A stretch of DNA of 64,000 nt from UBA12191 sp009937185. GTDB taxonomy: Bacteria; Planctomycetota; UBA8108; UBA1146. Shown here in pieces: positions 8,928 to 17,538 of the stretch; within the stretch, counting starts at the first letter, position 1, and every line of letters starts with the position of its first letter. The notes below the pieces were generated by a model. It ran no database searches. It had not been told where the DNA came from and saw only the letters and a list, made by a program, of their open reading frames with translations. The DNA is taken from positions 24,845 to 88,844 of the forward strand of contig CALJGL010000010.1 in assembly GCA_938075155.1 (NCBI GenBank). Reading direction: 5' to 3'. Both the position numbers and the translations under genes were made by a program.

Positions 8928-10233
8928 GGGTGGCGGCTCCTCCCGTGGATGCGGGGTGTCGTTTTATCCATGCAGGGCTGCCGCCGTTTTCGATGGCGGC
9001 GACAAAGTCCTCGCGGAACTTTTTGACGATCGATTCCGCAGGAAATGCTGCGGCGTCTGCAAGTGCACAGATGGTTTTTCCAACCATGCGGTCGCAAACT
9101 TCTGTCACAAGATCCATATCTTCCATTCGACCTTCACCAATAGCAATGCGGTGAGCGATCTTCTCGAGCCAGCCGGTGCCCTCACGACAAGGGGTGCACT
9201 GACCACAAGATTCATGGTGATAGAAGCGCATGATATTGAGCAAAGCGTCCACCATGCAGGTGGTTTCGTCCATGACGATCACTCCTGCAGATCCGAGCAT
9301 CGTTCCTGCCGCAGCAAGAGATTCGATGTCCATATCGACGTCGCATTCATCTGCTCTCAAAACGTGAGCAGATGAACCGCCGGGTATGACCGCTTTGAGC
9401 TTCCGACCTTTCCAAACACCTCCAGCATGTTCATCGATCAATGTTCTCAATGAAATGCCCATAGGTAGTTCGAAGACACCTGGTTTCTCAACATGGCCAC
9501 TGACGCAGAACAGCTTCGGTCCCGGTGATTTCTCGGGGCCGATCTTTCCATATGCTTCAGGACCAATCTCTAGGATGTAAGGGAGATTGGCCAAAGTCTC
9601 GACGTTGTTGACCACGGTGGGACACCCGAAGAGACCTTCTACTGCAGGGAAAGGTGGCTTGAGTTTAGGTTGTCCACGATCTCCTTCGAGAGACGAGAGC
9701 ATGCCCGTTTCTTCGCCGCATATGTATGCACCTGCTCCACGGTGAAGTGTGACGTCCAGAGTGAAGTCGCTACCGAGGCAATTTTCACCAAGGATTCCCT
9801 CGGAGTAGGCGCGGTCGATGGCGTTTTGAAGGCGATTCGCAGCGAAGACAAACTCACCTCTAATGTAAATGTATGCGTGGTGAATCCCCACAGCCTTGCA
9901 ACAGATGATGATGCCCTCGAGAAGAAGATGCGGGTTCTTCTCCATAATGAGGCGATCTTTGAAAGTGCCAGGTTCCGATTCGTCAGCATTGACGGCAAGG
10001 TATTTGGGTTTGTCTGTGTTTTTGGGGACAAATCCCCATTTGACTCCCGTTGGGAATCCTGCTCCACCACGGCCTCTGAGATTCGCGGCCTTGACGGTCT
10101 CAATGAGATCGTCCGGTTGCCAATCGTGAAGAGATTTACGCGCTTGCTCATAACCACCATTCTTCTGGTAGAAACTGAGCGAGTGGCATTTGTCTTCATG
10201 GATGTGCTGGGTGAATATTTTTCGGAAACTCAT
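8920..10233 (-). CDS. nuoF: NADH-quinone oxidoreductase subunit F (NADH-binding, FMN)
   Basis: This 437-residue subunit oxidises NADH and holds FMN and cluster N3. The glycine-rich NADH/FMN loop GRGGAGFPTGVKW lies near residue 54, a second typical stretch GAGAYICGEETGMLSSLEG near 165, and the 4Fe-4S motif SCGQCTPCREGTGWLEK near 343. The ATG overlaps the nuoE stop as TGATG. The size is normal. Confidence 0.96.
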   Translation of the reverse strand: MSFRKIFTQHIHEDKCHSLSFYQKNGGYEQARKSLHDWQPDDLIETVKAANLRGRGGAGFPTGVKWGFVPKNTDKPKYLAVNADESEPGTFKDRLIMEKNPHLLLEGIIICCKAVGIHHAYIYIRGEFVFAANRLQNAIDRAYSEGILGENCLGSDFTLDVTLHRGAGAYICGEETGMLSSLEGDRGQPKLKPPFPAVEGLFGCPTVVNNVETLANLPYILEIGPEAYGKIGPEKSPGPKLFCVSGHVEKPGVFELPMGISLRTLIDEHAGGVWKGRKLKAVIPGGSSAHVLRADECDVDMDIESLAAAGTMLGSAGVIVMDETTCMVDALLNIMRFYHHESCGQCTPCREGTGWLEKIAHRIAIGEGRMEDMDLVTEVCDRMVGKTICALADAAAFPAESIVKKFREDFVAAIENGGSPAWIKRHPASTGGAATHV

Positions 10234-10736
10234 CAGGCACCACCCTTTCCGGCTTCGTCACGAAGTTGTTGGATCAAGGCGTCCACGTCTTCAAGAGAAA
10301 GTCCTTCGTGGTAATCGTCGTTGCACTGGATCACAGGAGCGGTGTCACAGGATCCGAGACATTCGACTTTGGAGAGGGTGAAAAGTCCACATTCGGACGT
10401 TTCGCCGGTTCCGATTCCGAGTCTTTCGGTGATTCGCTGAACCACGTCGCCGGCACCTCGGAGAGCACATGAAAGAGTACTGCACACTTGCAGATGATAT
10501 GTCCCCACTCCTGCGCGTCGGTAATGGGTGTAAAAGGTCACCACACCAAAGACCAGAGCAGGTGGAATCTCCATCAGATCAGCGACGTATCGCATCTGGG
10601 GGACTCCCAACTCGCCAAACTCAGATTCCGCGATCCTAAGAGTCGGCAAGAGAGCTGCCTGTCTCGTGGGATAACGTGTGAGGAGCCACTCGTATTTTTT
10701 CATGGCTTCAGATGAAAAGGCCAAGGTTTCAGTCAC
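10233..10736 (-). CDS. nuoE: NADH-quinone oxidoreductase subunit E (2Fe-2S)
   Basis: This 167-residue thioredoxin-fold subunit carries cluster N1a next to NuoF. The four cysteines lie in CSTLSC near residue 85 and CLGSCD near 126. The N-terminal helical part includes ALLPTLRIAESEFG and the family segment YVADLMEIPPALVFGVVTFY. The start is a GTG at 10736, 6 bp after the nuoD stop, with TAGGT upstream. Confidence 0.95.
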   Translation of the reverse strand: MTETLAFSSEAMKKYEWLLTRYPTRQAALLPTLRIAESEFGELGVPQMRYVADLMEIPPALVFGVVTFYTHYRRAGVGTYHLQVCSTLSCALRGAGDVVQRITERLGIGTGETSECGLFTLSKVECLGSCDTAPVIQCNDDYHEGLSLEDVDALIQQLRDEAGKGGA

Positions 10737-10742
10737 GATTAC

Positions 10743-12059
10743 CTACCGATCCAGTTCACCAGCGATGACGTGAAAACTCGAAAGTACAGCCACGGCATCT
10801 GAAATCATTCCGCCTTCAACAAGGCGAGGAAAGAGACCGTAGTTGTAGAGCGAAGGTGGACGCACACGCAGGCGGTATGGCGTATCACTGCCATCCGAAG
10901 CGATGAAGAAACCCAGTTCGCCACATGGGGCCTCTGTGCAACTGTAGAGCGATTTCCCTTTTTCAGGGCGAATGCCATGACCCAGCATCACCAACTTGAA
11001 ATGGTGAATGAGGGATTCCATGTCGTTATGAACCGCATCCTTTTTCGGAAGACTGGTTTTGAAATCGTCATGAACGACCTCGCCTTTTGGCAAAGTCGCC
11101 ATCGCCTGTCGAATAATCTCCAAGGACTGTTCGATTTCTTCCATTCTTTGCATGTAACGTGAAAAACTGTCGCCTTCAGTCTGCAGTGGCACTTTGAAGT
11201 CGTAGTTTTCATATCCCAAATAGGGACGATCACGGCGAACGTCGACGTCCAAGCCACTGGATCTTCCAATGGGACCGGTCAAGCCGTAGGAACGTGCTTG
11301 TTCAGTGGTGACTTTTCCGACGTCCTTTACTCGATCAACGAAGATCTTGTTATTGAGGAGCATTCCATGAATCTCCTCGATGATCGGTGGGAACTCATCC
11401 AGGAATGAGTAGACCAGATCAGGGAAGAACTCGGGAACGTCGCGGATGATTCCACCGACCCGAGTCCAACTTGTGGTCAATCGTGCTCCACAGACGGCTT
11501 CGATGATGTCGTAGACCAGTTCACGTTTCTCGAAGGACCAAAGCATGACGCTGAAAGCACCGAGGTCCATGCCCTGCAATCCGACGCAAAGGACATGGTC
11601 AGCGATTCTGGAGAGTTCGCACATGATGACGCGCAAAGCCGCACAACGAGGAGGGACTTCGATACCGAGGAGTTCCTCTACAGCTACTGAATAGCCGACA
11701 TTGTTGTTGATGGCAGATAGGTAATTCATGCGATCGGAGACAGTGACCCACTGTTGATAGGTCATGTTCTCGCCCAACTTTTCGAACCCTGTGTGCAGGT
11801 ATCCGATTTCCACGTCGGCCTCGACAATAGATTCACCTTCGAGAGTGAAAATACTGCGAAGAGTTCCGTGAGTGGCGGGGTGTTGGGGACCAAAATTCAT
11901 CACCATGCGGCCTTCGCCGTCGTCGTCCGTAATGGACGAAACGGATGAAGGACGAACACCGGATCGGTGGTCCTTCCAACCCTTCTCGAGTTCTTTCTCG
12001 AGAGTGGCAGCGCTAGGGACGGGAGTTTCGCGGCCGCTATTCTCTGGGTTTGGAGTCAC
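10743..12059 (-). CDS. nuoD: NADH-quinone oxidoreductase subunit D
   Basis: This 49-kDa subunit homologue (438 residues) helps form the quinone site with NuoB and NuoH. The conserved motif VMNFGPQHPATHGTLR contains the quinone-site histidine region. Later motifs include TGFEKLGENMTY and the C-terminal FHVIAGELDR. I place the start at the GTG at 12059, not at the ATG at 12137, because the GTG has an excellent Shine-Dalgarno (GAGGAGGT at 12065-12072, five bases away) and shortens the overlap with nuoC to about 23 bp. The N-terminal ~48 residues before the conserved core are charged and probably disordered. Confidence 0.94.
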   Translation of the reverse strand: MTPNPENSGRETPVPSAATLEKELEKGWKDHRSGVRPSSVSSITDDDGEGRMVMNFGPQHPATHGTLRSIFTLEGESIVEADVEIGYLHTGFEKLGENMTYQQWVTVSDRMNYLSAINNNVGYSVAVEELLGIEVPPRCAALRVIMCELSRIADHVLCVGLQGMDLGAFSVMLWSFEKRELVYDIIEAVCGARLTTSWTRVGGIIRDVPEFFPDLVYSFLDEFPPIIEEIHGMLLNNKIFVDRVKDVGKVTTEQARSYGLTGPIGRSSGLDVDVRRDRPYLGYENYDFKVPLQTEGDSFSRYMQRMEEIEQSLEIIRQAMATLPKGEVVHDDFKTSLPKKDAVHNDMESLIHHFKLVMLGHGIRPEKGKSLYSCTEAPCGELGFFIASDGSDTPYRLRVRPPSLYNYGLFPRLVEGGMISDAVAVLSSFHVIAGELDR

Positions 12060-12648
12060 GACGGACCTCCTCGATGTAGTCGGGGGTATGCATTTGTCTG
12101 CCGATACTTGTGGGGTAAGGGCTAGGTTCTTCTTCAACCATACGATCGCCGCGTGCCACGACCTTCGGGAATTGACGACGTTCGTCGCGCCCCTTGAGGG
12201 GGTAGTCTTTCAACAACGGGAAACCTGGAAAGTCTTCCGGCATGAGGAAGCGACGCAGATCGGGATTGCCATCAAAGACGATTCCGAACATGTCATGCGT
12301 CTCTCGTTCTCCCCAACGTGCGGAGTCCCAAAGGTCGAAGACAGAAGGGAGCGATGCCAACCGTTCGTCGAGCCAGACGTGAAGTCTGAAGAACGAATGA
12401 TTACTCTGTAATGCTCTGAGCATGTAGACGACTTCGAACCGTTCAGGAGCATCTTTACCCAGATGATCTATTGCGGTGACGTCGACGAGAAAGTCGTAGT
12501 TTTGAGACAGTCGAAAGTGCTCCAATAGCGTGCGTTGATCCACAGCATTGCAGCGCATGCCGACTTGTCCTTGGTGTTCGAAAATCTCGGAGATTTTCGA
12601 CTGAAGGTCGGCTGGAAGGGCGTCATAGGCAGGGTGTTGGGTACTCAT
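12037..12648 (-). CDS. nuoC: NADH-quinone oxidoreductase subunit C
   Basis: This 30-kDa subunit homologue of the complex I peripheral arm is about 203 residues with the start at 12648 (MSTQHPAYDALPADLQ). The family signature ERETHDMFGIVFDGNPDLRR lies near residue 134, followed by FPLLKDYPLKGRDERR. The frame is open further upstream through nuoB, but that extension is only the shadow of nuoB. An alternative ATG at 12660 would overlap nuoB by 11 bp. Confidence 0.92.
   Translation of the reverse strand: MSTQHPAYDALPADLQSKISEIFEHQGQVGMRCNAVDQRTLLEHFRLSQNYDFLVDVTAIDHLGKDAPERFEVVYMLRALQSNHSFFRLHVWLDERLASLPSVFDLWDSARWGERETHDMFGIVFDGNPDLRRFLMPEDFPGFPLLKDYPLKGRDERRQFPKVVARGDRMVEEEPSPYPTSIGRQMHTPDYIEEVRRDSKPRE
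12065..12072 (-). promoter_or_regulatory. Shine-Dalgarno of nuoD, decides its start
   Basis: Read on the minus strand this is GAGGAGGT, five bases before a GTG at 12059. It supports that GTG rather than the longer ATG-initiated frame. It lies inside the last codons of nuoC, so the two genes are probably translationally coupled. Confidence 0.75.
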
Positions 12649-12649
12649 C

Positions 12650-13141
12650 TCAACTACCATGCTTTCCACTGTCGAAGCGGTCTTCGCCGACCAACTCCTG
12701 GATTTCAAAGACCGCATCCAGAAGAGATTCCGGTCTCGGTGGGCAACCCGGTACGTATACGTCAACCGGGATGAACTGGTCGACACCCTGGATGAGTGTG
12801 TAGGTATCGAAGACGCCTCCGCATGATGCGCAGGCACCCATCGAGATCACCCATTTGGGTTCAGGCATCTGCCTGTATATTTTTTGAAGTACCGGCATCA
12901 TTTTGAGGGAGATTCTTCCACTGACGATCAGAAGATCTGACTGTCGTGGCGAAAATCTTACAACCTCTGCACCGAACCGGGAGATGTCATAGCGGCCTGA
13001 AAATGTGGCCATCATTTCGATGGCACAGCATGCCGTTCCGAATGGCATAGGCCAAAGTGCATTTTTCCGGCCCCAGTTTACTAAGCCGTTGACGGTGGTA
13101 GTGAGGAATCCCTCACCTCCAATGAGGCTCTCTAATCCCAT
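12650..13141 (-). CDS. nuoB: NADH-quinone oxidoreductase subunit B (cluster N2)
   Basis: This 163-residue subunit holds cluster N2, the last iron-sulfur cluster before quinone. The ligands are visible: adjacent cysteines C38-C39 in PFGTACCAIEMM, C104 in ISMGACASCGG and C133 in VPGCPPRPE. It starts with an ATG at 13141 inside the end of nuoA (10 bp overlap) and ends just before nuoC. Length is typical. Confidence 0.96.
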   Translation of the reverse strand: MGLESLIGGEGFLTTTVNGLVNWGRKNALWPMPFGTACCAIEMMATFSGRYDISRFGAEVVRFSPRQSDLLIVSGRISLKMMPVLQKIYRQMPEPKWVISMGACASCGGVFDTYTLIQGVDQFIPVDVYVPGCPPRPESLLDAVFEIQELVGEDRFDSGKHGS

Positions 13142-13542
13142 TCGAGAGCTCCTCTCTTCCAGAGATAAACCAGACCCCCCGCGAGAATAAGCAGGAAGAC
13201 ACCCATTTCGGCAAGACCAACGATTCCCAGTTTCTTGTAAACCACTGCGTAGGGCAGTAAGAAAACCGTTTCGATGTCGAAGAGGATGAACAAGATTGCA
13301 ACCAAGTAAAATTTTACTGTGAACGGTTCCCTTGCACTATCCAGCAGAGGAACACCGCATTCATAAATCGTTTCTTTTTCTGGGTCTCGTCTGCGAGGGC
13401 CCAGCAATTCCGAGAGGAGTAATAGCACGACCCCGACGACGATCGTCAAAATGATGAAGATCGTCAACGACAAGAGGTCGAGATTGCTCGCAGCCACGGA
13501 TGGCCACATGATGCCGGAATTCAGGAGCAAGAATGTTGGCAC
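13132..13542 (-). CDS. nuoA: NADH-quinone oxidoreductase subunit A
   Basis: This 136-residue membrane subunit has three helices. The conserved loop YECGVPLLDSAREPFTVKFY around residue 67-86 contains the family cysteine, and LVAILFILFDIETVFLLPYA follows. The start is a GTG at 13542 behind a strong AGGAGGTATC. It is the first nuo gene; 124 bp separate it from metF, which reads in the same direction. Confidence 0.95.
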   Translation of the reverse strand: MPTFLLLNSGIMWPSVAASNLDLLSLTIFIILTIVVGVVLLLLSELLGPRRRDPEKETIYECGVPLLDSAREPFTVKFYLVAILFILFDIETVFLLPYAVVYKKLGIVGLAEMGVFLLILAGGLVYLWKRGALEWD

Positions 13543-13666
13543 GATACCTCCTGGGGGGATTCCCCTATGGATGCCCTTTGGTGAGATTCTAGATCAATGG
13601 AGAAGTCTTGGAAGCAAACTCCCACGAATTCCACGCTTAATAATGACAGTTTTTTAAAGTTGGGAT
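13543..13666 (-). other. Leader between metF-like gene and nuoA
   Basis: These 124 bp hold the nuoA ribosome site and could hold the nuo promoter. I see no good pair of -35 and -10 boxes and no terminator, so transcription from the metF-like gene into nuo is possible. Confidence 0.4.
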
Positions 13667-14587
13667 TTAAGTGGAAACTGAACTGGGGAGACGTTCCATC
13701 AGATCGAGGACGGCCGAGCTGGGGATGCTCCCCACCGGGGCAATGTTCCAGCCCGGGATGGCTAGATTTGGAATCCCCGATGTGTGCTGTATCAAATCGT
13801 CTTGGAGCGAGCAGAGAATTTCTAGAGAACGATCGAGGCCATCTCCATGAGGGGCTTCAGAAAGAACTGTTTCGACGCTGTCGGGGACTTGGACCCCCAA
13901 ATACCTCAGGAACGCCAGATTAGAGGCTTTTTTCACGGGGCAGAGACTGATGAGAAGGGGTGTCGAAAGGAGTTCAGGCTGGTCCTTTGACATGGAATTC
14001 CACAGCTGGATGATTTCATCGGGTGAAAAAACAATTTGGGTCGTGAAGAAGTCTGCTCCCGCAGAAACCTTGGCCGCCATTCGTTCCGTCTCCGAGATAG
14101 GGCTTCCAGAGCGTTCGGGAATACAAATATTTCCGATACGGACCCCAGAAGAGCCTATATGGCTCTTAAAAGCCTGATTTGCTTCGGAAACGCTGGGCCC
14201 TGGCCAAGCAAAACGGTCATGAGGGGCCCCGACGAGGACAATATCCCGAATACCGTACTCACCGACCGTCTCGTTCAACCAATCCAATTGTCGTTCGAGG
14301 GGGGCGTGGGCAACCACATGATTGATGATCACGGGAAGCTGGAATTGCTGGCGAATATGACGGGCTAGGATACGACCATCGAGGCGAGAAGAGAAACCAC
14401 GAGTCCTGACTCCCCGTGAATCTCGACTGTCTTCGTCGTGGATTTCGGGGATATTGATCGCATCGAATGCATTGCTCGCCAAGAGTCTTTCGACTCGGCG
14501 AAGGCGCTTTTGTAATCCCTCGTCGCCGCTGGACAAGGTGGGTGGAACGACCTCAAGGATCGTTGCACCTTCCAATTCCCAGGTCAT
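13667..14587 (-). CDS. Methylenetetrahydrofolate reductase-like (MetF family) protein
   Basis: The protein has 306 residues from the ATG at 14587, which has GGGGGGAAGGG upstream; a longer frame to 14629 lacks such a site. It looks like the MetF TIM-barrel flavoprotein that reduces 5,10-methylene-THF to 5-methyl-THF: ILEVVPP near the N-terminus matches the (S)FEFFPP catalytic-Glu motif, and AGADFFTTQIVFSPDEI matches the GADF-TQ-FD motif. The usual LRGD-P motif reads VLVGAPHDR, so the conserved Asp is replaced by Ala. It may therefore be a divergent MetF or a relative that works with corrinoid or one-carbon proteins. It lies between sodA and nuoA on the same strand. Confidence 0.6.
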   Translation of the reverse strand: MTWELEGATILEVVPPTLSSGDEGLQKRLRRVERLLASNAFDAINIPEIHDEDSRDSRGVRTRGFSSRLDGRILARHIRQQFQLPVIINHVVAHAPLERQLDWLNETVGEYGIRDIVLVGAPHDRFAWPGPSVSEANQAFKSHIGSSGVRIGNICIPERSGSPISETERMAAKVSAGADFFTTQIVFSPDEIIQLWNSMSKDQPELLSTPLLISLCPVKKASNLAFLRYLGVQVPDSVETVLSEAPHGDGLDRSLEILCSLQDDLIQHTSGIPNLAIPGWNIAPVGSIPSSAVLDLMERLPSSVST

Positions 14588-14656
14588 ATTCGACCCTTCC
14601 CCCCGGAAGAAATACGAGTAACTTTTCAACTTAATGCGTGACTGATGCCTCGAGGT

Positions 14657-15286
14657 TTATCCTTGGGCGGCAGCGAATCTTTCGCTCACAACGTTCCAAT
14701 CGACCACGCCCCACCAAGCGGAGACGTAATCAGGTCTACGGTTTTGGTAGTTCAGGTAGTAAGCATGCTCCCAGACATCCAAACCCAAAAGGGGAGTACA
14801 GGTGCAGTCGACCACGCCTGTCATCAATGGATTATCCTGATTCGCAGTGGAACAAACGCACAGATTGCCGTCTGTCGCCATGCCAAGCCAAGCCCAGCCA
14901 CTTCCAAAGCGAGTCATCGCTGCGGCTGCAAACTTTTCTTTGAATCCGTCAAGGCTTCCGAATGCGGCATCGATGGCTGTGGCGAGGTCTCCTGAAGGAG
15001 CGCCTCCTCCGTCTGCACTCATGGAACTCCAAAACATCGAATGATTGAAGTGTCCGCCGCCATTGTTGCGTACCGCACCTCGAACCGCTTCGGGCAGTTC
15101 CTGAATGTTGCGGCAGAGATCTCCGATGTCACTGGAGATCAGATCGTCGTGTCCAGCGAGAGCCTTGTTCAGGTTTGCGACATAAGTGGCGTGGTGTTTA
15201 CCGTGATGAATTTCCATGGTGCGTGCATCGACATGAGGCTCGAGTGCATCCAAGGAATATCCCAGATCTGGAAGTTGGAAGGACAT
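14657..15286 (-). CDS. sodA: Superoxide dismutase, Mn-type
   Basis: This is a 209-residue Fe/Mn superoxide dismutase. Metal ligands are visible: His27 in MEIHHGKHHATY, His82 in GGGHFNHSMFW, and Asp and His in LGLDVWEHAYYL near residue 170. GGHFNHSMFW and the downstream ANQDNPL are typical of the manganese form. The start is ATG at 15286 behind AGGGGGAGACGACG; the longer frame from 15370 has no such site. There is no clear signal peptide, so it acts in the cytoplasm. The gene is 69 bp upstream of the metF-like start. Confidence 0.93.
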   Translation of the reverse strand: MSFQLPDLGYSLDALEPHVDARTMEIHHGKHHATYVANLNKALAGHDDLISSDIGDLCRNIQELPEAVRGAVRNNGGGHFNHSMFWSSMSADGGGAPSGDLATAIDAAFGSLDGFKEKFAAAAMTRFGSGWAWLGMATDGNLCVCSTANQDNPLMTGVVDCTCTPLLGLDVWEHAYYLNYQNRRPDYVSAWWGVVDWNVVSERFAAAQG

Positions 15287-15480
15287 CGTCGTCTCCCCCT
15301 GAAAATCAGGTTTGTTAGAAAGTGGCTGCTCCATGAAGTTTGTCGAGGCCTTTTCCCGGGAGCCACTCACCGGAAAGGCTTGACCAGAGGTTAAGCGGCG
15401 AATTCAACGGCATCAACACACTTAGAGTATGAAGTCCTGACGAAATGCAAAGAGATGAAGATCCGTTAGGCGGGATCATC

Positions 15481-15566
15481 AGACAGACGAGATTACAGAC
15501 AGACGAGATTACAGACAGACGAGATTACAGACAGACGAGATTACTGACAGACGAGATTACTGACAG
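15481..15566. repeat. 16-bp tandem repeat, five copies plus partial
   Basis: The unit agacagacgagattac occurs at 15481, 15497, 15513, 15529 and 15545 (first base changed to t in the last), followed by a partial copy tgacag. The array begins at the stop codon of the cohesin-dockerin gene (stop at 15557-15559) and runs downstream of it on the minus strand. With 16 bp per unit it is not a coding repeat, and there are no spacers, so it is not CRISPR. Confidence 0.95.
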
Positions 15567-16885
15567 GTCAGGCCGTCGTTGGTCGGGTCCGGACCGGGGT
15601 CAGGGAATGGACTCAAAGGATTAGGGGATCCCGAGAACAGATATTGAAGAATGCTCACCGTGTCGGAAATATCGAGAACACCGTCGTCATTGACGTCTCC
15701 CGCATCCTGACAGTAGAGCGTTTCACCCGAGTAGGTGGCACCCAGAAGTGATTCTGCGTCGGCGATATCTATCGATCCGTCTAGATTGGTGTCGCCTCTT
15801 ACGAAATGGGGCAACCACGTCGCTGATCCGGATTCGAGTGAAGTGACGTTATCTCCTCCGAGGGTGCAACTGTCGGGATCAAAGTGGATATCACGGGTCG
15901 TCGCTCCACCGACAGGGCGTATCACCTGTAAGAAGCCCAGAGTTTGGCCATCGAGGGCGGGCAAAGCGTTGGAACTGATCAGTTCGATCAAGATGCCCGT
16001 ATCGGTTGCCGTGATATTCACGGTGGAAAGACCGGAGGACAGGGCGTCGAAGTCACTTCCGTCAATAGTGAACTGCGTTAACAGGAGTTCGTCGTATTCC
16101 AGTCCCATCGTAAAGGTCGCGCTGGATTTCTCGCTCCAGGCACGAATCGGTATCGAGATCACTTCTGTGATCAGGTCTGAAGAGACATCTTCCAGCAGGT
16201 AGAGAGGGTACTCATGAACCGTGATCGATCCGGACTGTGAAATCGGAATGATGATGTTTCCGAGAGTATCCGTCATCGAGATGGGAAGAGTTTCGAGATC
16301 CACGATAGTAATAGGAATAGTGACGCTGGAACCCGGGAAAAAGGGAACTCCCGGATTGGGCGAAAACCGCAGGTAAGCCGCGAGAACGTTGTTTCCTGCG
16401 GGGAATGGAGACGATCCAGTGTAGATCACCTGGAGGCCTTGAATAGCACCGGTGGAGTTGGTCGACGTGATCACTAGCGGAGTGAGTGATTCGCTGGCTG
16501 TCCCTGTTAAGTCCACAGAAACCAGATTGAGCAAGAGCTCGTCGTACTCCAGTCCCATCTGCCAAGAATCGATCTCAACTTCACTCGTGATCAGAATTGG
16601 AACGAGAGTTTCATTGGTTCCTGGGAGGACGACGGCATCGCCGAGTGTGATGCCATAGGAATCTGCTGCGAAGGATTTTGTTTGTGCCGGACTCGAAGTT
16701 GGAAAGAGAAGGAGGAGTAAGAATCCCATAAAGACCAAGGCAGATCGAAGTCTGTCAGAGCCATTTTCTTGTGCAGAGGCGGATAATGCCGAGACAGCGG
16801 TACTGTATTCCCAATGATCTCCCGCACGACCCGGTCTCGGATCATGGACAGATGTTGGTGCAGTGCTCTCTGTTCCCTTACTCAA
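15557..16885 (-). CDS. Secreted cohesin-like/dockerin type I protein
   Basis: The protein has 442 residues. A TTG start at 16885 has AGAAGGA upstream. A hydrophobic segment near residues 50-67 (LVFMGFLLLLLFPTSSPAQ) looks like a signal peptide, but with an unusually long n-region, so a start closer to it is possible. Two related beta domains follow, each with the phrase MGLEYDELLL (about residues 110 and 268), resembling cohesin-type folds. The C-terminus is a dockerin with two Ca-binding loops, DTNLDGSIDIAD and DVNDDGVLDISD, ending in GPDPTNDGLTCQ, an ending often seen in planctomycete extracellular proteins. Function is unknown; protein-protein assembly outside the cell is likely. It stands alone between two tandem-repeat arrays. 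Confidence 0.75.
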   Translation of the reverse strand: MSKGTESTAPTSVHDPRPGRAGDHWEYSTAVSALSASAQENGSDRLRSALVFMGFLLLLLFPTSSPAQTKSFAADSYGITLGDAVVLPGTNETLVPILITSEVEIDSWQMGLEYDELLLNLVSVDLTGTASESLTPLVITSTNSTGAIQGLQVIYTGSSPFPAGNNVLAAYLRFSPNPGVPFFPGSSVTIPITIVDLETLPISMTDTLGNIIIPISQSGSITVHEYPLYLLEDVSSDLITEVISIPIRAWSEKSSATFTMGLEYDELLLTQFTIDGSDFDALSSGLSTVNITATDTGILIELISSNALPALDGQTLGFLQVIRPVGGATTRDIHFDPDSCTLGGDNVTSLESGSATWLPHFVRGDTNLDGSIDIADAESLLGATYSGETLYCQDAGDVNDDGVLDISDTVSILQYLFSGSPNPLSPFPDPGPDPTNDGLTCQ

Positions 16886-17042
16886 GAAAAATTCCTTCTA
16901 GCGGCCCCATTATTATAAATGGGGACATGATTCCTTGTCCTTTGTCAGCGGCTGATGTCAAAGATTCAAATCGTTTTCAAAAGCTATTGAGTTCACTCCT
17001 ACTTGGAAAGATCGAGCCTCTCGACTCGAAGGATCCTTGGTA

Positions 17043-17170
17043 GTTAGAGATCACTGAAGCTAGAGATCACTGAAGCTAGAGATCACTGTAGCTAGAGATC
17101 ACTGTAGTTAGAGATCACTGAAGCTAGAGATCACTGAAGAATGAGTTGACTGAAGCAAGAGTTGACAGAC
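17043..17170. repeat. 16-bp tandem repeat, six good and two degenerate copies
   Basis: The unit gctagagatcactgaa repeats from 17043 with start points every 16 bp (17059, 17075, 17091, 17107, 17123); variants are gtt for gct and gta for gaa. Copies at 17139 and 17155 are degraded (gagttgac core). The array lies upstream of the cohesin-dockerin gene, mirroring the unrelated 16-bp array downstream of the same gene. Confidence 0.95.
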
Positions 17171-17408
17171 GCGAGTCTGTTTATTGACGACAATACACAG
17201 TAGTCGTAAAGAGTGATCTCCTGGACCCATGACGCAGAAGACTCGACGACACTGACTCAAACAGCGACTGACCTAAACTCTTGATCGAATCAATAACCAG
17301 TGATGGCTTGATCTGACTCCATTTCTTTATCCCTCATTCTATACGGCCCCGAATGGGAGTAAAGTATGACGTTATAGAGGTTTCTGAGGTTTCTAGAGGT
17401 CGCTGACC

Positions 17409-17437
17409 TTGACAGGGTGTCCAAGGCTTCCTAGCCT
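17409..17437 (+). promoter_or_regulatory. Possible sigma-70-like promoter for the polyprenyl synthase operon
   Basis: A perfect TTGACA at 17409-17414 is followed after 17 bp by TAGCCT (17432-17437), a weak -10 with three matches. It would give a leader of about 95 bases to the ATG at 17539. The -35 box is good, the -10 box poor, so this is tentative. Confidence 0.35.
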
Positions 17438-17538
17438 CGCCCACCGACGAGGAAGTAGCCTTGGAATCGCCGCTTGTAATTGAAGTCAGTGCACATGTAC
17501 CTAAGTCCTTCTCAATAAACAGGTTAAGTTGGAGATGT

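Larger units (their letters stand above)
16886..17538. other. Intergenic region of about 650 bp with repeats and a possible promoter
   Basis: This stretch separates two divergently read genes. It contains the 16-bp tandem array at 17043-17170, a 9-bp direct duplication (gaggtttct at 17377-17394) and a possible promoter at 17409-17437. No convincing protein or RNA gene was found; the base composition becomes repeat-like and no frame has a ribosome site with a family match. Confidence 0.7.

Noticed and set aside
9670..10314. A 214-codon plus-strand open frame
   Set aside because: It lies opposite nuoF and nuoE and mirrors their codons; no ribosome site or domain.
15481..17170. CRISPR arrays
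   Set aside because: The repeats are head to tail with no spacers, the units are only 16 bp, and no cas genes are near.
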